Source: Methylomonas sp. MK1 (GTDB taxonomy: Bacteria > Pseudomonadota > Gammaproteobacteria > Methylococcales > Methylomonadaceae). From it: 64,000 nt of DNA. Shown piece after piece: positions 37,448 through 46,593 of the stretch (position 1 is the first letter of the stretch; every line of letters starts with the position of its first letter). The notes under the pieces are model-generated. The model was given only the letters and a program-made list of their open reading frames with translations, was not told where the DNA came from and did not search any database. The stretch lies in the NCBI RefSeq assembly GCF_000365425.1, contig NZ_AQOV01000001.1, positions 868,001 through 932,000 on the forward strand, written 5' to 3'. Made by a program: the position numbers and the translations under genes.

Positions 37448-38059
37448 ATGCATTCAAAAAAGCCTTTTTTGTCAACGCTATTTGTATTATTCGTAGCGTT
37501 TGGCCTTGTCGCGTGTACACATCAAGAGAAACAAGTTAAGTCAGACACCATCAGAATTTGCGACGAGAATGGCTGTGCGGATCGCCCGAAAGACTATGCC
37601 TCTTTTCAGCCGGAACCAGCGATGTCCGCCGAAGACGCTGCAAAAATCAAAGCACTTGAAGAGCTGGCCGCAAACGACCCACGTGCCGCTTATGATTTGG
37701 CTCTGCGTTTCTTTAGAGCTGACGGTGTTCGCCAAGATACTTATAAGTCGATCAAATGGATGCGTGAATCCGCCGAGAAGGGCAACTTCGATGCGCAAAA
37801 AGCCTTGGGTAGAGTTTATCTGACGGGTCTTGGTGAAATGGGATCCGATCCGGGCGAGGCTGAAAAATGGTTATCCATCACGGCCAGCAAAGGTGACAAG
37901 GAAGCCAATACTTTGCTTAAAGAGGCAGTAAAAGCTCGCCAATCGGAGCAAGCCGATTATCAGTGGCGGAGACGATGGCAACAGGTTTTTTACAACAACT
38001 GGTATTCCGGCTATCGCTACAATTGGTACTGGGGAACCGGGAGGTGGTATTTGTATTAA
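37448..38059 (+). CDS. Sel1-repeat lipoprotein with Trp/Tyr-rich tail
   Basis: A 203-residue lipoprotein (lipobox LVAC, about residue 23). Two to three Sel1-like helical repeats occupy about 75-165 (AAYDLALRFFRADGVRQD; WMRESAEKGNFDAQKALGRV in part; AEKWLSITASKGDKEA), a protein-interaction scaffold. The last 25 residues are strongly aromatic (NNWYSGYRYNWYWGTGRW). It is divergent from CsgG-like paralogue B across a 103-bp gap, so the two may be co-regulated. Function unknown. Confidence 0.75.
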   Translation: MHSKKPFLSTLFVLFVAFGLVACTHQEKQVKSDTIRICDENGCADRPKDYASFQPEPAMSAEDAAKIKALEELAANDPRAAYDLALRFFRADGVRQDTYKSIKWMRESAEKGNFDAQKALGRVYLTGLGEMGSDPGEAEKWLSITASKGDKEANTLLKEAVKARQSEQADYQWRRRWQQVFYNNWYSGYRYNWYWGTGRWYLY

Positions 38060-38192
38060 TCTGAACAAACTCCGATATTTGCTTAATTAAAAACCAAGTA
38101 CCAGAATCGCAACGATCCCCCGTTTTACGCGAAGTGTAAAAATTCACAATTTTAGCTACGGAATCAGGTTACGAATAACCCAAAGAATGTCT

Positions 38193-39392
38193 TTAACCCT
38201 GACCTGAGCAGGCTTCGCCGAATACTATTGTTTTATCTCGGCCACTTGCTTTGGCTTGATACAAGGCGGCATCGGCGTAATTAATCATTTGGTCGATGTC
38301 CGGTGTTTGTTCGGATTGAACCAAGTCGCCATTCAGGCAATACAAACCAATACTCAGGGTCAAATTAACCAGCTCTTTATCGATAGACCATTCCAGAGCT
38401 TTAATTTCCTGCCGAATACGTTCCGCGAATGTTTTACCGCTATCGCAACGGGTGTTGGTAAAAATCGCGACAAACTCCTCACCACCAAAACGCACCAAAA
38501 TATCGGTATTGCGCACTTGCCGCTTTAACGCGTTAGCCACGCCGGTTAATACTTGATCGCCAAACAAATGGCCGAAACGATCATTAATCACTTTGAAATG
38601 ATCGATGTCCATCACCAACAGACAAAAACTGGTTTTGTAGCGCTTATGATGAGCGATAACGACTTCGACCTGATCATAAAAAAACCGCCGATTATGCAGG
38701 CCTGTTAATTGGTCATGCATGGACATACTGGCAAAATGATCTTTAAGTTGATTAGTTTCGGCGACCAAGCTCTCCAACTCGGCCGTCCTCAACGCAATTT
38801 GCTGTTCCATTTGCTGAACCAGGCGCCGAGTGGTGATCAACTGACCAAGAATGTTTTTATAGACTTCCAATAAACGGATATGCCAATCACTGAAATAATT
38901 TGCTTGCGGATGCGATACGTTTAAAACGCCAATCAGAGTGCGGTTGAAGGTAAAAACCGGTACGCTAATAATTGAGCCGGGCGATTGGTTCACGTTTCCA
39001 GTTTTTTCAAATCGCTTATCTTCATGACAATTTTGACAATGTTGCAAAACACCGGTCGCAGCGGCCGCACCGATCAAGCCTTCCCCGACTTTAAAGCGCA
39101 AAGGCCTATCAACATTTGGTTCAGTATTGCCCAACTCATGAACACTAATACCGGCGACATTGCTTAATAAGCCTTCACTATCCACGATAAAAAAAGAGCA
39201 GCGTTCCATGTCTTGATATTGGATAAGGCTTGCCAAAGCCTGTCTGATTAGGGCTTTTTCATCATCGACTTGATAATCTATTTCGGACAGTTGTTTAACT
39301 GCGGACAACGCATTGACGAGGTCGATCAGCAAATCTTGCATGCCGAAGCCCGCTAGTTTGGCATCTTGACTGTCTGCGCTGTGCTGATTCAT
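38193..39392 (-). CDS. GAF-GGDEF diguanylate cyclase
   Basis: A 399-residue cytoplasmic protein. A GAF domain (about 40-190; ERCSFFIVDSEG, LRFKVGEGLIG, SIISVPVF) and a short coiled coil precede GGDEF (about 230-395) with GGEEF intact and an RxxD I-site (RNTD) five residues ahead. LTLSIGLY and AADAAL-type motifs follow (NYADAALYQAK). It should synthesise c-di-GMP with product inhibition. ATG overlaps the HDOD stop as TGATG, so translation is coupled. Confidence 0.93.
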   Translation of the reverse strand: MNQHSADSQDAKLAGFGMQDLLIDLVNALSAVKQLSEIDYQVDDEKALIRQALASLIQYQDMERCSFFIVDSEGLLSNVAGISVHELGNTEPNVDRPLRFKVGEGLIGAAAATGVLQHCQNCHEDKRFEKTGNVNQSPGSIISVPVFTFNRTLIGVLNVSHPQANYFSDWHIRLLEVYKNILGQLITTRRLVQQMEQQIALRTAELESLVAETNQLKDHFASMSMHDQLTGLHNRRFFYDQVEVVIAHHKRYKTSFCLLVMDIDHFKVINDRFGHLFGDQVLTGVANALKRQVRNTDILVRFGGEEFVAIFTNTRCDSGKTFAERIRQEIKALEWSIDKELVNLTLSIGLYCLNGDLVQSEQTPDIDQMINYADAALYQAKASGRDKTIVFGEACSGQG

Positions 39393-40261
39393 CAATTCCC
39401 CATGATGGCTGCAAGTTTTTGCATAGCCGGCTGATTTTCGCCCAGTTGTTCGTCTAGCTCGCGTATATTTTCCAACGGTAACTTAATTTTCCGGCATTCC
39501 GGCTCAAACTCTTGCAGATTAATCGATTCACCGGCAATCACGGCTGCGCTTAATCGCTCACAAACCCTCAATAAAATCAGCAAGGGCAGTTCTTTACCGT
39601 CAAAATCCTTATTTTCATAATTTTGCAATAGAAGCTGATACAAAGCCGGCAAATGCCATTTATGCAATAAAAAATGACCGATTTGATAATGGCTCTGCCC
39701 CATTTGTCGAGTAATTCCCTCACTAACCGGCAAGCGAGTTTTTTTGCTCTCGACAAAAACCTCATGCAGCTCTTCGGGCTGCAAATAGCCGAGCACCAAT
39801 ACGCCGATATTGAGCAGCAATCCGCCGGAATAAATAGTCGATGGCGTAAACTCGCGCAATTGCGGAATTTCGGCTGCCAATTTTTGCGCGGATACCGCCG
39901 TTGTTAATGAGCGTATCCAAAAATACTCGGCGTCGAATCCTTGGCATTTACGCGTATCGAATTGGACATTAAAAATAATCGCCATTGCCAGAGCTTTTAC
40001 TAAATCCAGGCCCAGGACCTGAAAAATGGCGGTACGAATGTCTGAGACATTACGGCCTCGGGCAAAGTAGGCCGAATTCGCTAATCCAAGCAATCTAGCG
40101 ACCAAACCAGGCGATAACGATAAGGCATCCGCCAGCTTTTCTATGGGTATGTCCGGCGTGTTAATGGCACCTAGAATTCGCAGACTCGCCTCGGGCAAAA
40201 CCGGCAAGTTTTTCAGCGAACTCATCTGCAATTCAATTGTTTGCTTTACACCGGCATTCAT
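39392..40261 (-). CDS. HDOD-domain signalling protein (ygfX-linked)
   Basis: A 289-residue HDOD protein starting MNAGVKQTIEL (the ATG that shares a base with the upstream stop). The fold is visible in MSSLKNLPVLPEASLRILGA, SPGLVARLLGLANSAYF and IRTAIFQVLGLDLVKALAM (each part of the HD-like helical core), but the metal-binding HD pair is absent, as usual for HDOD. Such proteins act in regulation, often beside GGDEF genes. Middle gene of a three-gene coupled set. Confidence 0.88.
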   Translation of the reverse strand: MNAGVKQTIELQMSSLKNLPVLPEASLRILGAINTPDIPIEKLADALSLSPGLVARLLGLANSAYFARGRNVSDIRTAIFQVLGLDLVKALAMAIIFNVQFDTRKCQGFDAEYFWIRSLTTAVSAQKLAAEIPQLREFTPSTIYSGGLLLNIGVLVLGYLQPEELHEVFVESKKTRLPVSEGITRQMGQSHYQIGHFLLHKWHLPALYQLLLQNYENKDFDGKELPLLILLRVCERLSAAVIAGESINLQEFEPECRKIKLPLENIRELDEQLGENQPAMQKLAAIMGN

Positions 40262-40668
40262 CAACCATGACCATGACCTGAAATAATTAAACAAACCGAG
40301 AGTTTGCGGTAATCGTTGTTACTCATTGCATCTTTGGGAATTATCATCGATTGACGCCTCCCTTTATCATGCACCCAATGCAGCGCGATTAGTAATCCGG
40401 TTACCACAGTTGATGCTTGAATCTCGATAGACTGGTAATGGTCGCCACTTCCCAGCAGCGACCATCCATGCTGAGGAGTATAGCGCAGATATGCGCCGCC
40501 AATTTTGCCGGATGCCATATTGCTTCGCCAACTCAAAAATACCGCCATCGTTAGCAAGCATTGGTAAGACATCGGCAGCGCGTTTAGCCAACATGCCGCT
40601 AGCGTCACCGCGTGGATGGCGCTAACGATGAGTGTCAGCGCCCGTGAGCGCCCCACTGTAAAATTCAT
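40261..40668 (-). CDS. YgfX/CptA-family membrane protein
   Basis: A 135-residue protein starting MNFTVGRSRAL (a Met 24 bp upstream is an alternative). Two N-terminal TM segments (about 8-48) are followed by a soluble tail with GWSLLG, STVVTGLLIALHW and RRQSMIIPKDAMSNNDYRKLSV, which fits the YgfX pattern of a two-helix anchor with a C-terminal DDAxxxxxYRxLRV-type motif. In E. coli ygfX is near ygfZ and sdhE; here ygfZ is divergent, which supports the call, though no sdhE is seen. Confidence 0.68.
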   Translation of the reverse strand: MNFTVGRSRALTLIVSAIHAVTLAACWLNALPMSYQCLLTMAVFLSWRSNMASGKIGGAYLRYTPQHGWSLLGSGDHYQSIEIQASTVVTGLLIALHWVHDKGRRQSMIIPKDAMSNNDYRKLSVCLIISGHGHG

Positions 40669-40769
40669 GCTCTGTTCAAGATTTTTCGACACAATCGCCG
40701 CACCTTTTTCGAGCTAAGGTAAACTACCCTGCTAAATTATGTTCACGTATTCCTACAAACCTTACCACC

Positions 40770-41723
40770 ATGCTTGAAGACCGGACAGTTCACACAAACG
40801 CTTTTAGCGAACCCAATGCACTTGCTTTATCCAGAAAAGTATTCGCAGCCACCGGCCTGAGCCTCATAGAAGTCAGCGGTCAGGATGCCGCAAAACTCTT
40901 ACAAGGCCAGCTAACATGTAACATTAACGATTTATCGGCATCGCAAGCCAGTATAGCTGGATTCTGCAACCCCAAAGGCCGGGTCATCAGTACGCTATTG
41001 GTGGTTAAATCGCTGGAATCTTTTTACCTGATACTGCCTGCGGACTTACTCGACACCGTGTTAAAAAAATTGCGGATGTACGTGCTGCGAGCCGATGCAA
41101 AATTGCATGATCAAACCGAAAACATGCATATCCTGGGCATATCGGGTCTTTCGCCTGAATTTGACGTTCCGACAGACAATTTCGCAATCGGGCAAATACC
41201 GTTAACGACCATTAAGTTACCCGGCGCGCCGCGCCATCTGCTATTGGGTACGTCTGATCAGATCGATGAATTTACCGGATTACTGCTTAGCCGATACGCT
41301 TTCGAATCCGGCAGCCTGGACGAGTGGCGCTATCAAGACATCTCCACTGCCCTGCCCTGGTTTGATATTAGCCAATCGGAACAACATATTCCGCAGATGT
41401 TGGGTATTGACCAGCTTGGCGGCATCAGTTTCAGTAAAGGCTGTTACACAGGTCAGGAAATCGTAGCCCGCAGTCACTATTTGGGCAAAGTCAAACGCGC
41501 CTTGTTTATTGCCGAATGCCGTCAATCAGCAAGCGGCGTCATTAATGGCTGTAAGGTGTTGGACGGCATTTCTCAGCAAAATATGGGGTGCGTACTGACG
41601 AACGCGGTCTGGACCGGAATAAATCGAGCGCTGCTCGTCCTGCAAATAGTTGATGGACTGCCAAAAAACCTTATACTTGATGACGACTATCGTACGCCTA
41701 TCGCGATAATTTCGGATCAATAG
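40770..41723 (+). CDS. ygfZ: YgfZ-family folate-binding Fe-S cluster assembly factor
   Basis: A 317-residue GcvT-like protein. The hallmark FSKGCYTGQEIVAR (about 222-236) with its conserved Cys is intact, and N-terminal blocks (LLQGQLTCNINDL; GFCNPKGRVIST) are typical. YgfZ binds folate and helps assembly or repair of iron-sulfur enzymes, including the tRNA modifying enzyme MiaB. First of a plus-strand series ygfZ-HDOD-ctaA, and divergent from ygfX. Confidence 0.95.
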   Translation: MLEDRTVHTNAFSEPNALALSRKVFAATGLSLIEVSGQDAAKLLQGQLTCNINDLSASQASIAGFCNPKGRVISTLLVVKSLESFYLILPADLLDTVLKKLRMYVLRADAKLHDQTENMHILGISGLSPEFDVPTDNFAIGQIPLTTIKLPGAPRHLLLGTSDQIDEFTGLLLSRYAFESGSLDEWRYQDISTALPWFDISQSEQHIPQMLGIDQLGGISFSKGCYTGQEIVARSHYLGKVKRALFIAECRQSASGVINGCKVLDGISQQNMGCVLTNAVWTGINRALLVLQIVDGLPKNLILDDDYRTPIAIISDQ

Positions 41724-41737
41724 CGGAAATTCAATCC

Positions 41738-42580
41738 ATGCAATTCAAATCTGTTCAAGACTTTTTAGTCCATGTGCAAGCGGAACTAGACGCCAACCGA
41801 TTAATCCTGCCTACCTTGCCGGATGTCGCCATCAAAGTCCGCGACGCTGTCAGTAAAGGCGATGCCACCGCGCAAAGCCTGGCCGAGATCATTGCAACCG
41901 ACGCCGCCATTTCCGCCCGTTTGATACAAGTGGCCAACAGCCCTCTTTATCGCGGCACCATGGAAATCAAAAATATCCAAATGGCCGTAACCCGGCTCGG
42001 CAACAACACCATCCGCACGCTGATTACCAGCTTGATCATGCAGCAAATGTTCACGCCTACCACGGCGCTACTGGAAGGCTATTTCCGCAGCACCTGGGAG
42101 CAAGGCGTCAATGTCTCAGCGATCAGTCGCGCGTTGGCCGCATTCGTACCGCATTTAAACGCCGACGAAGCCATGCTGGCCGGGCTGATCCATCAAATCG
42201 GTAAATTACCAATATTGACACTGGTCGAGAAAATTCCGGAATTTAGAGACAGCCCGTCCCGATTAGACAAGCTGCTGGAAAAAGCCCACCCGCATGTCGG
42301 CAAACTGATCATGAACACCTGGAATTTCCCGGAAGAACTTAAACTGGTGCCTTCCGAATATGTGGATTTTCAGCGCGACTCAGGCTCCAAAGCTGATTAC
42401 GTCGATTTAGTGCAAGTCGCGTTTCTGCAAAGCATCGCCGGCACCGATCACCCTGCCTGCCGCGTCGATTGGAACACCGTACCCGCTTTTGTTAAATTGG
42501 GTATTCAGCCCGATACCGAAATTTTGGAAATTGAAGGAGTCTCGGAAGAGATCGAACTCGCCCACTCAATGTTCCTTTGA
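41738..42580 (+). CDS. HDOD-domain signalling protein (ygfZ-ctaA)
   Basis: A 280-residue HDOD protein: LILPTLPDVAIKVRDAV, AAISARLIQVANSPLYRG and IRTLITSLIMQQMF are typical of the domain core, with AMLAGLIHQIGKLPIL in the second half. No catalytic domain is attached. It starts 14 bp after ygfZ and ends 13 bp before ctaA, so it belongs to their operon; what it senses is unknown. Confidence 0.9.
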   Translation: MQFKSVQDFLVHVQAELDANRLILPTLPDVAIKVRDAVSKGDATAQSLAEIIATDAAISARLIQVANSPLYRGTMEIKNIQMAVTRLGNNTIRTLITSLIMQQMFTPTTALLEGYFRSTWEQGVNVSAISRALAAFVPHLNADEAMLAGLIHQIGKLPILTLVEKIPEFRDSPSRLDKLLEKAHPHVGKLIMNTWNFPEELKLVPSEYVDFQRDSGSKADYVDLVQVAFLQSIAGTDHPACRVDWNTVPAFVKLGIQPDTEILEIEGVSEEIELAHSMFL

Positions 42581-42593
42581 GACATAAAACCAT

Positions 42594-43568
42594 ATGATAG
42601 ACGCCCAAGACGCCGCCCGTTTTCGCCGCTTAGGCACGCTTACGATCTTTGCCGTGTATTTCGTGATTCTGGTCGGCGGCATCGTCCGCGCTTCAGGTGC
42701 CGGCATGGGCTGTCCGGACTGGCCGACCTGCTTTGGACAATGGGTGCCACCAACCCACGAGTCGCAATTGCCTGCCAATTATCATGAAATTTATGCGGCG
42801 CGCGGTTATGAAAACACCGCCTTCAATCCGGTAAAAACCTGGACCGAATACACGAATCGTCTGGTCGGCGTGACTATCGGTTTTCTGATTTTTCTGACGG
42901 CCTGGACCTCCAGGGTTTATCTGAAAGCCGATAAAGCGATTTTTTATTTAGCGTTATCGGTTTTTTTACTGGTCGGGTTTCAGGGTTGGCTGGGTTCGGC
43001 CGTGGTGGCAAGCAACCTAAAGCCATTAATGATAACCCTGCACATGCTGCTGGCCCTGTTTATCGTCGCGCTACTCATCTACGCTATCGCCAGATCGCAA
43101 AAACCGCTGCTGCAAGCCATAGACAGTCATTGGTTGACACCGCGTTTTGCTTTGGTGTTAAAAATTGCCATGGCCATGACCTTACTGCAAGTGGCAATGG
43201 GCACCCAAGTCAGGGAAGCAGTGGATTACATCGCTCATGAGCATAGCTACATCGACCGACAGTATTGGCGGGATAGTTTTCCGATCATTTTTTATATTCA
43301 TCGGTCGTTTTCATCGATCATTTTGTTCACCAACCTCTGGCTGGCCTGGAAAATTTATCAGCAAGCCGACAAACATAGCCTGCTGTTGCGCACCGCCTAT
43401 GTGTTAATGGGATTGATCGTTACCGCCATTTTGGCCGGCGTCAGCCTCGACAGACTGGGTTTTCCAGCCGTTGCTCAACCAGTACATCTATTGATGGCTA
43501 ATCTGATTTTTGGCGCGCAATTTTTCATCTTTATTTGCTTAAATTACTCTTCCAGAAAAGCAAGCTAG
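42594..43568 (+). CDS. ctaA: Heme A synthase
   Basis: A 324-residue COX15/CtaA protein with eight predicted TM helices. The first loop has GIVRASGAGMGCPDWPTCFG with the conserved Cys pair, NRLVGV follows with its Glu (TEYTNRLVG), and His residues in later helices (ITLHMLL, FYIHRSF, PVHLLMANL) fit heme ligands. It oxidises the heme O methyl to make heme A for aa3-type cytochrome oxidase. No heme O synthase gene is adjacent. Confidence 0.93.
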   Translation: MIDAQDAARFRRLGTLTIFAVYFVILVGGIVRASGAGMGCPDWPTCFGQWVPPTHESQLPANYHEIYAARGYENTAFNPVKTWTEYTNRLVGVTIGFLIFLTAWTSRVYLKADKAIFYLALSVFLLVGFQGWLGSAVVASNLKPLMITLHMLLALFIVALLIYAIARSQKPLLQAIDSHWLTPRFALVLKIAMAMTLLQVAMGTQVREAVDYIAHEHSYIDRQYWRDSFPIIFYIHRSFSSIILFTNLWLAWKIYQQADKHSLLLRTAYVLMGLIVTAILAGVSLDRLGFPAVAQPVHLLMANLIFGAQFFIFICLNYSSRKAS

Positions 43569-43689
43569 ACAAGCCAGGATTTTACGGTATTTATCAATAA
43601 GTTAAGCAATATCGAGCCAAGTTGCGATACAATGCCGGGCATAGCTAGCCCATGGCCGGCAACTCTCTTTTTTTCTACAGGTATTATTA

Positions 43690-45438
43690 ATGTCCGACAC
43701 CCCCTCCTCCACCACGCCTTCCTTTAAAGATTTATCGCTTTCAGACCCCATATTAAAAGCGCTGGAAAGTGTCGGTTACGAAACCCCGTCCCCTATTCAA
43801 GCACAGATTATTCCGTTCGTGATGGCTGGTCGCGATGTGTTGGGCCAAGCGCAAACCGGTACCGGCAAAACCGCCGCATTCGCCTTGCCGATTTTGTCGC
43901 GTATTAATCTCAATCAGAAAGACCCGCAAGCTTTGGTGCTAGCCCCGACCCGCGAGTTGGCGATACAGGTTGCCGAGGCGTTTCAAAGTTATGCCGCACA
44001 TATCAAAGGCTTTCACGTATTACCGATCTACGGCGGCCAGGATTACACCAGCCAGTTACGCCAATTGAGTCGCGGCGCGCATGTCGTGGTCGGTACACCG
44101 GGACGGGTCATGGACCACATGCGTCGCGGCACGCTGAAACTAGACCAACTGACTACTTTGGTATTGGACGAAGCCGACGAAATGTTGCGGATGGGTTTCA
44201 TCGACGATGTCGAGTGGATTCTGGAACAAACCCCGTCCACGCGCCAAACTGCACTGTTCTCGGCAACCATGCCGACTGAAATTCGCAAAATTGCGCAGAA
44301 ATACCTGAACAACCCCGAACAAGTGACCATCAAGGTCAAAACCGCCACCGCCGCCAATATTCGCCAACGCTATTGGTTTGTCAGTGGCGTGCACAAAATG
44401 GATGCCCTGACCCGGATTCTAGAAGCGGAAAACTTCGACGGCATGATTATCTTCGTCAGAACCAAAACCGCCACCATCGAAGTGGCCGAAAAATTAGAAG
44501 CGCGTGGTTTTTCCGCCTCTGCGATCAACGGCGACATGTCGCAAGCCTTACGCGAACGCGCTATCGACAATCTAAAAAGCGGCAAACTGGATATTCTGAT
44601 CGCCACGGACGTCGCCGCTCGCGGCCTGGACGTTGATCGTATTACCCACGTCGTCAACTACGACATTCCTTACGACACCGAATCTTATATACATCGTATC
44701 GGCCGTACCGGTCGCGCCGGCCGCACCGGCGATGCGATTTTGTTCGTCTCGCCACGGGAAAAACGTCTGTTGGCCAACATTGAGCAAGCCACCAAACAAA
44801 AAGTCGAAGAAATGCAATTGCCTTCCACTGACTTTATTAATAATGCGCGCATCAACCGTTTCAAACAGCGGATTACCGACACCCTGGCCGGCGAAGAACT
44901 CAGCTTTTATAACCAATTAATCAACCAATATCAGGTCGAGCACAACGTACCGGCGCTCGACGTTGCGGCAGCCTTGGCAAAATTGTTACAAGGCGATACG
45001 CCTTTGTTGATGAAAGAACCGAGCAAGAAGCCACGCAAAGACGCGGAAGAAAAAGGCCGTCCGGACCGCAATGATCGTGGTGACCGTGGCCCGAGGCGCG
45101 AAAAAGGCCGGGCCGGCGCTGTGGACATGGAAACTTTCCGCATCGAAGTGGGCCATGCCGACGGGGTGAAACCCGGCAATATAGTCGGTGCCATCGCCAA
45201 CGAAACCGGTATAGACGGCGATCACATCGCCCGCATCAAAATCGAGGAACACTACAGCACCGTGGAGCTGCCTGCCGGCATGCCCAAAGACTTGTTCCAG
45301 GCCCTGAAAAAAGTCCGTGTAGTCGGTAAACCTTTGGATATTTCCAAATTCGACCCGGCTTTGGTGAAAAAAGACAAAAGCAAAAAACGGGTCGGTTCAC
45401 CGTCAAGACGCGGCAAAAATAAAGATCAAGCCGAATAA
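43690..45438 (+). CDS. deaD: DEAD-box RNA helicase, CsdA/DeaD type
   Basis: A 582-residue helicase. All core motifs are present: Q-motif (TPSPIQAQIIP), AQTGTGKT, PTRELA, TPGR, DEAD, SAT, ATDVAARGLDVD and HRIGRTGRAGRTG (about 40-375). A DbpA/CsdA-type RNA-binding domain (about 475-560; RIEVGHADGVKPGNIVGAI) is flanked by basic low-complexity linkers. CsdA proteins assist ribosome assembly and mRNA unwinding, especially in the cold. Its stop is followed directly by a tRNA-Thr 3' fragment and an island. Confidence 0.96.
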   Translation: MSDTPSSTTPSFKDLSLSDPILKALESVGYETPSPIQAQIIPFVMAGRDVLGQAQTGTGKTAAFALPILSRINLNQKDPQALVLAPTRELAIQVAEAFQSYAAHIKGFHVLPIYGGQDYTSQLRQLSRGAHVVVGTPGRVMDHMRRGTLKLDQLTTLVLDEADEMLRMGFIDDVEWILEQTPSTRQTALFSATMPTEIRKIAQKYLNNPEQVTIKVKTATAANIRQRYWFVSGVHKMDALTRILEAENFDGMIIFVRTKTATIEVAEKLEARGFSASAINGDMSQALRERAIDNLKSGKLDILIATDVAARGLDVDRITHVVNYDIPYDTESYIHRIGRTGRAGRTGDAILFVSPREKRLLANIEQATKQKVEEMQLPSTDFINNARINRFKQRITDTLAGEELSFYNQLINQYQVEHNVPALDVAAALAKLLQGDTPLLMKEPSKKPRKDAEEKGRPDRNDRGDRGPRREKGRAGAVDMETFRIEVGHADGVKPGNIVGAIANETGIDGDHIARIKIEEHYSTVELPAGMPKDLFQALKKVRVVGKPLDISKFDPALVKKDKSKKRVGSPSRRGKNKDQAE

Positions 45439-45487
45439 CTGATTTGTAATCAGCCGGTCGCGGGTTCGAGTCCCATCGCCAGCTCCA
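45439..45487 (+). pseudogene. tRNA-Thr(UGU) 3' fragment (island left attachment site)
   Basis: Anticodon arm (CTGATTTGTAATCAG, anticodon TGT), T-arm (GTTCGAGTCCC) and acceptor 3' strand CGCCAGC plus TCCA of a tRNA-Thr, with no 5' half: the DeaD stop codon abuts it. It contains the 20-bp sequence repeated at 50527-50546, so it is read as an attachment-site core, not a working tRNA. Confidence 0.8.
45447..45466 (+). repeat. Left 20-bp direct repeat (att core)
   Basis: TAATCAGCCGGTCGCGGGTT, identical to 50527-50546, marks the left edge of the island. The similarity extends a few bases further left on both sides (G-TTT-TAAT). Confidence 0.85.
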
Positions 45488-45493
45488 TATTTA

Positions 45494-45825
45494 TCAAAGG
45501 CTTAGGTGTTTTTCACCTAGGCCTTTTTTATTGGCCGTAGCTAAATCGTAGCTATCGGAATCCTCGCCCACCACATGCAGCGCCGATAACCGATCCACAT
45601 ACCCGGCCAAATACTCACTTGAAAGGTGCGCATATCGCCGCACCATCTCGACCGACTCCCAACCGGCCAACTCTTGCAGCACATGCAACGGTGTTCCCGC
45701 TTGCACGTGCCAACTGGCCCAAGTATGCCGCAGATCATGCCAGCGGAAATCATCAATACCGGCACGCTCTAAAGCATTGTGCCAGGCGTTGGTATTCACT
45801 TCGTAAGCCTCCATACCGCCCACCT
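45494..45825 (-). pseudogene. Tyrosine-recombinase integrase fragment
   Basis: C-terminal part of a phage-type integrase. [17 protein letters not shown] and [15 protein letters not shown] carry the catalytic R, H and Y region; the N-terminal part is cut off. The break is close to a GTAA that fits the end of an IS66 element, so the first residues of the open frame (MTKTTTLLQ) are IS-derived. The stop falls in the terminator hairpin. It sits next to the tRNA fragment, as integrases of tRNA-targeting islands do. Confidence 0.88.
45498..45529. terminator. Terminator beside left attachment site
   Basis: AGGCTTAGGTG-TTTTT-CACCTAGGCCT followed by TTTTT. A near copy, split by an IS5-type element, exists at the right edge (50559-50580 plus 51421 onward), so it is a tRNA-terminator pair duplicated by integration. 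Confidence 0.8.
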
Positions 45826-45877
45826 GTAACAATGTTGTTGTCTTCGTCATCCTGTGATCTTTTGATCAGGAGTAGCG

Positions 45878-46189
45878 ATGGCTGTCACATTGAAATGGCG
45901 TCAACATATTGAAGAGTGGCAACGCAGTGTTTTGTCTCAGGCTGAGTATTGCGTGCAGCAAGGTATCAATGTCCGGACCTTTGCGACCAGACTGTGCGAG
46001 TATCGCAAACGACCCACGCTAGAGTCGGTCGCGTTAGTGCCGGTACAGATGGCACCGGCTGAACCTGCTTCTTTGGCAATACCTGTGGCAGTTTCCATTG
46101 TTTTTACCCATGTCCACGGTCATAGGCTGGAATTTTCACCTTCGTTGCCGGTGGCCTGGGTGGCCGAGTTGTTACGATGTCTGGCTTGA
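45878..46189 (+). CDS. IS66-family accessory protein TnpA
   Basis: A 103-residue small accessory protein. WRQHIEEWQRSVLSQAEYC and RTFATRLCEYRKR match the DNA-binding IS66 Orf1 type, and the C-terminal VAELLRCLA is usual. It overlaps tnpB by 13 bp. The gene is intact, but the element is not. Confidence 0.8.
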   Translation: MAVTLKWRQHIEEWQRSVLSQAEYCVQQGINVRTFATRLCEYRKRPTLESVALVPVQMAPAEPASLAIPVAVSIVFTHVHGHRLEFSPSLPVAWVAELLRCLA

Positions 46190-46527
46190 TCGATTATCCC
46201 GCGCAGATCGGGGTAGCGGTAGCGCCGGTGGACATGCAGCGAGGCTTGGACGGGTTGTCGACCATCGTGCAGCAGAGTCTGGGGCATGCCCCCGTGTGCC
46301 GGCGCGGTGTTTATCTTTCGTAATCGTGTGGGCAACCGGCTACGGTTGTTGGTGTAGGACGGCAATGGTGTTTCGCTGTGTCAGCGCCGGTTGCCCAGGG
46401 GTCTTTTGTCTGGCCTAAGGTGGGCGATGCGGTGTTTGCGCTGACGCAGGCGCAATGGCGCTGGCTGGTTGCCGGGGTAGATTGGCAGCGTTTATCCGCT
46501 CAGCCCCAAGCAGACTGGCAGGCGTGA
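46177..46527 (+). pseudogene. IS66 TnpB, frameshifted
   Basis: Fragments of IS66 Orf2 in different frames: VAVAPVDMQRGLDGLSTIVQ, then FIFRNRVGNRLRLLV followed by TAG where the family has Trp, then SFVWPKVGDAVFALTQAQW and VAGVDWQRL. At least two frameshifts and one nonsense codon are needed to explain this. Confidence 0.8.
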
Positions 46528-46593
46528 ACCAGGGGCAAAATGAGATGCCAAAATCCACTGAAACTCAGTCATATCAAAGCATTGGGCGGGTAA

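Noticed and set aside
45439..45487. Functional tRNA-Thr gene
   Set aside because: The 5' acceptor strand and D-arm are missing; only the 3' half is there.
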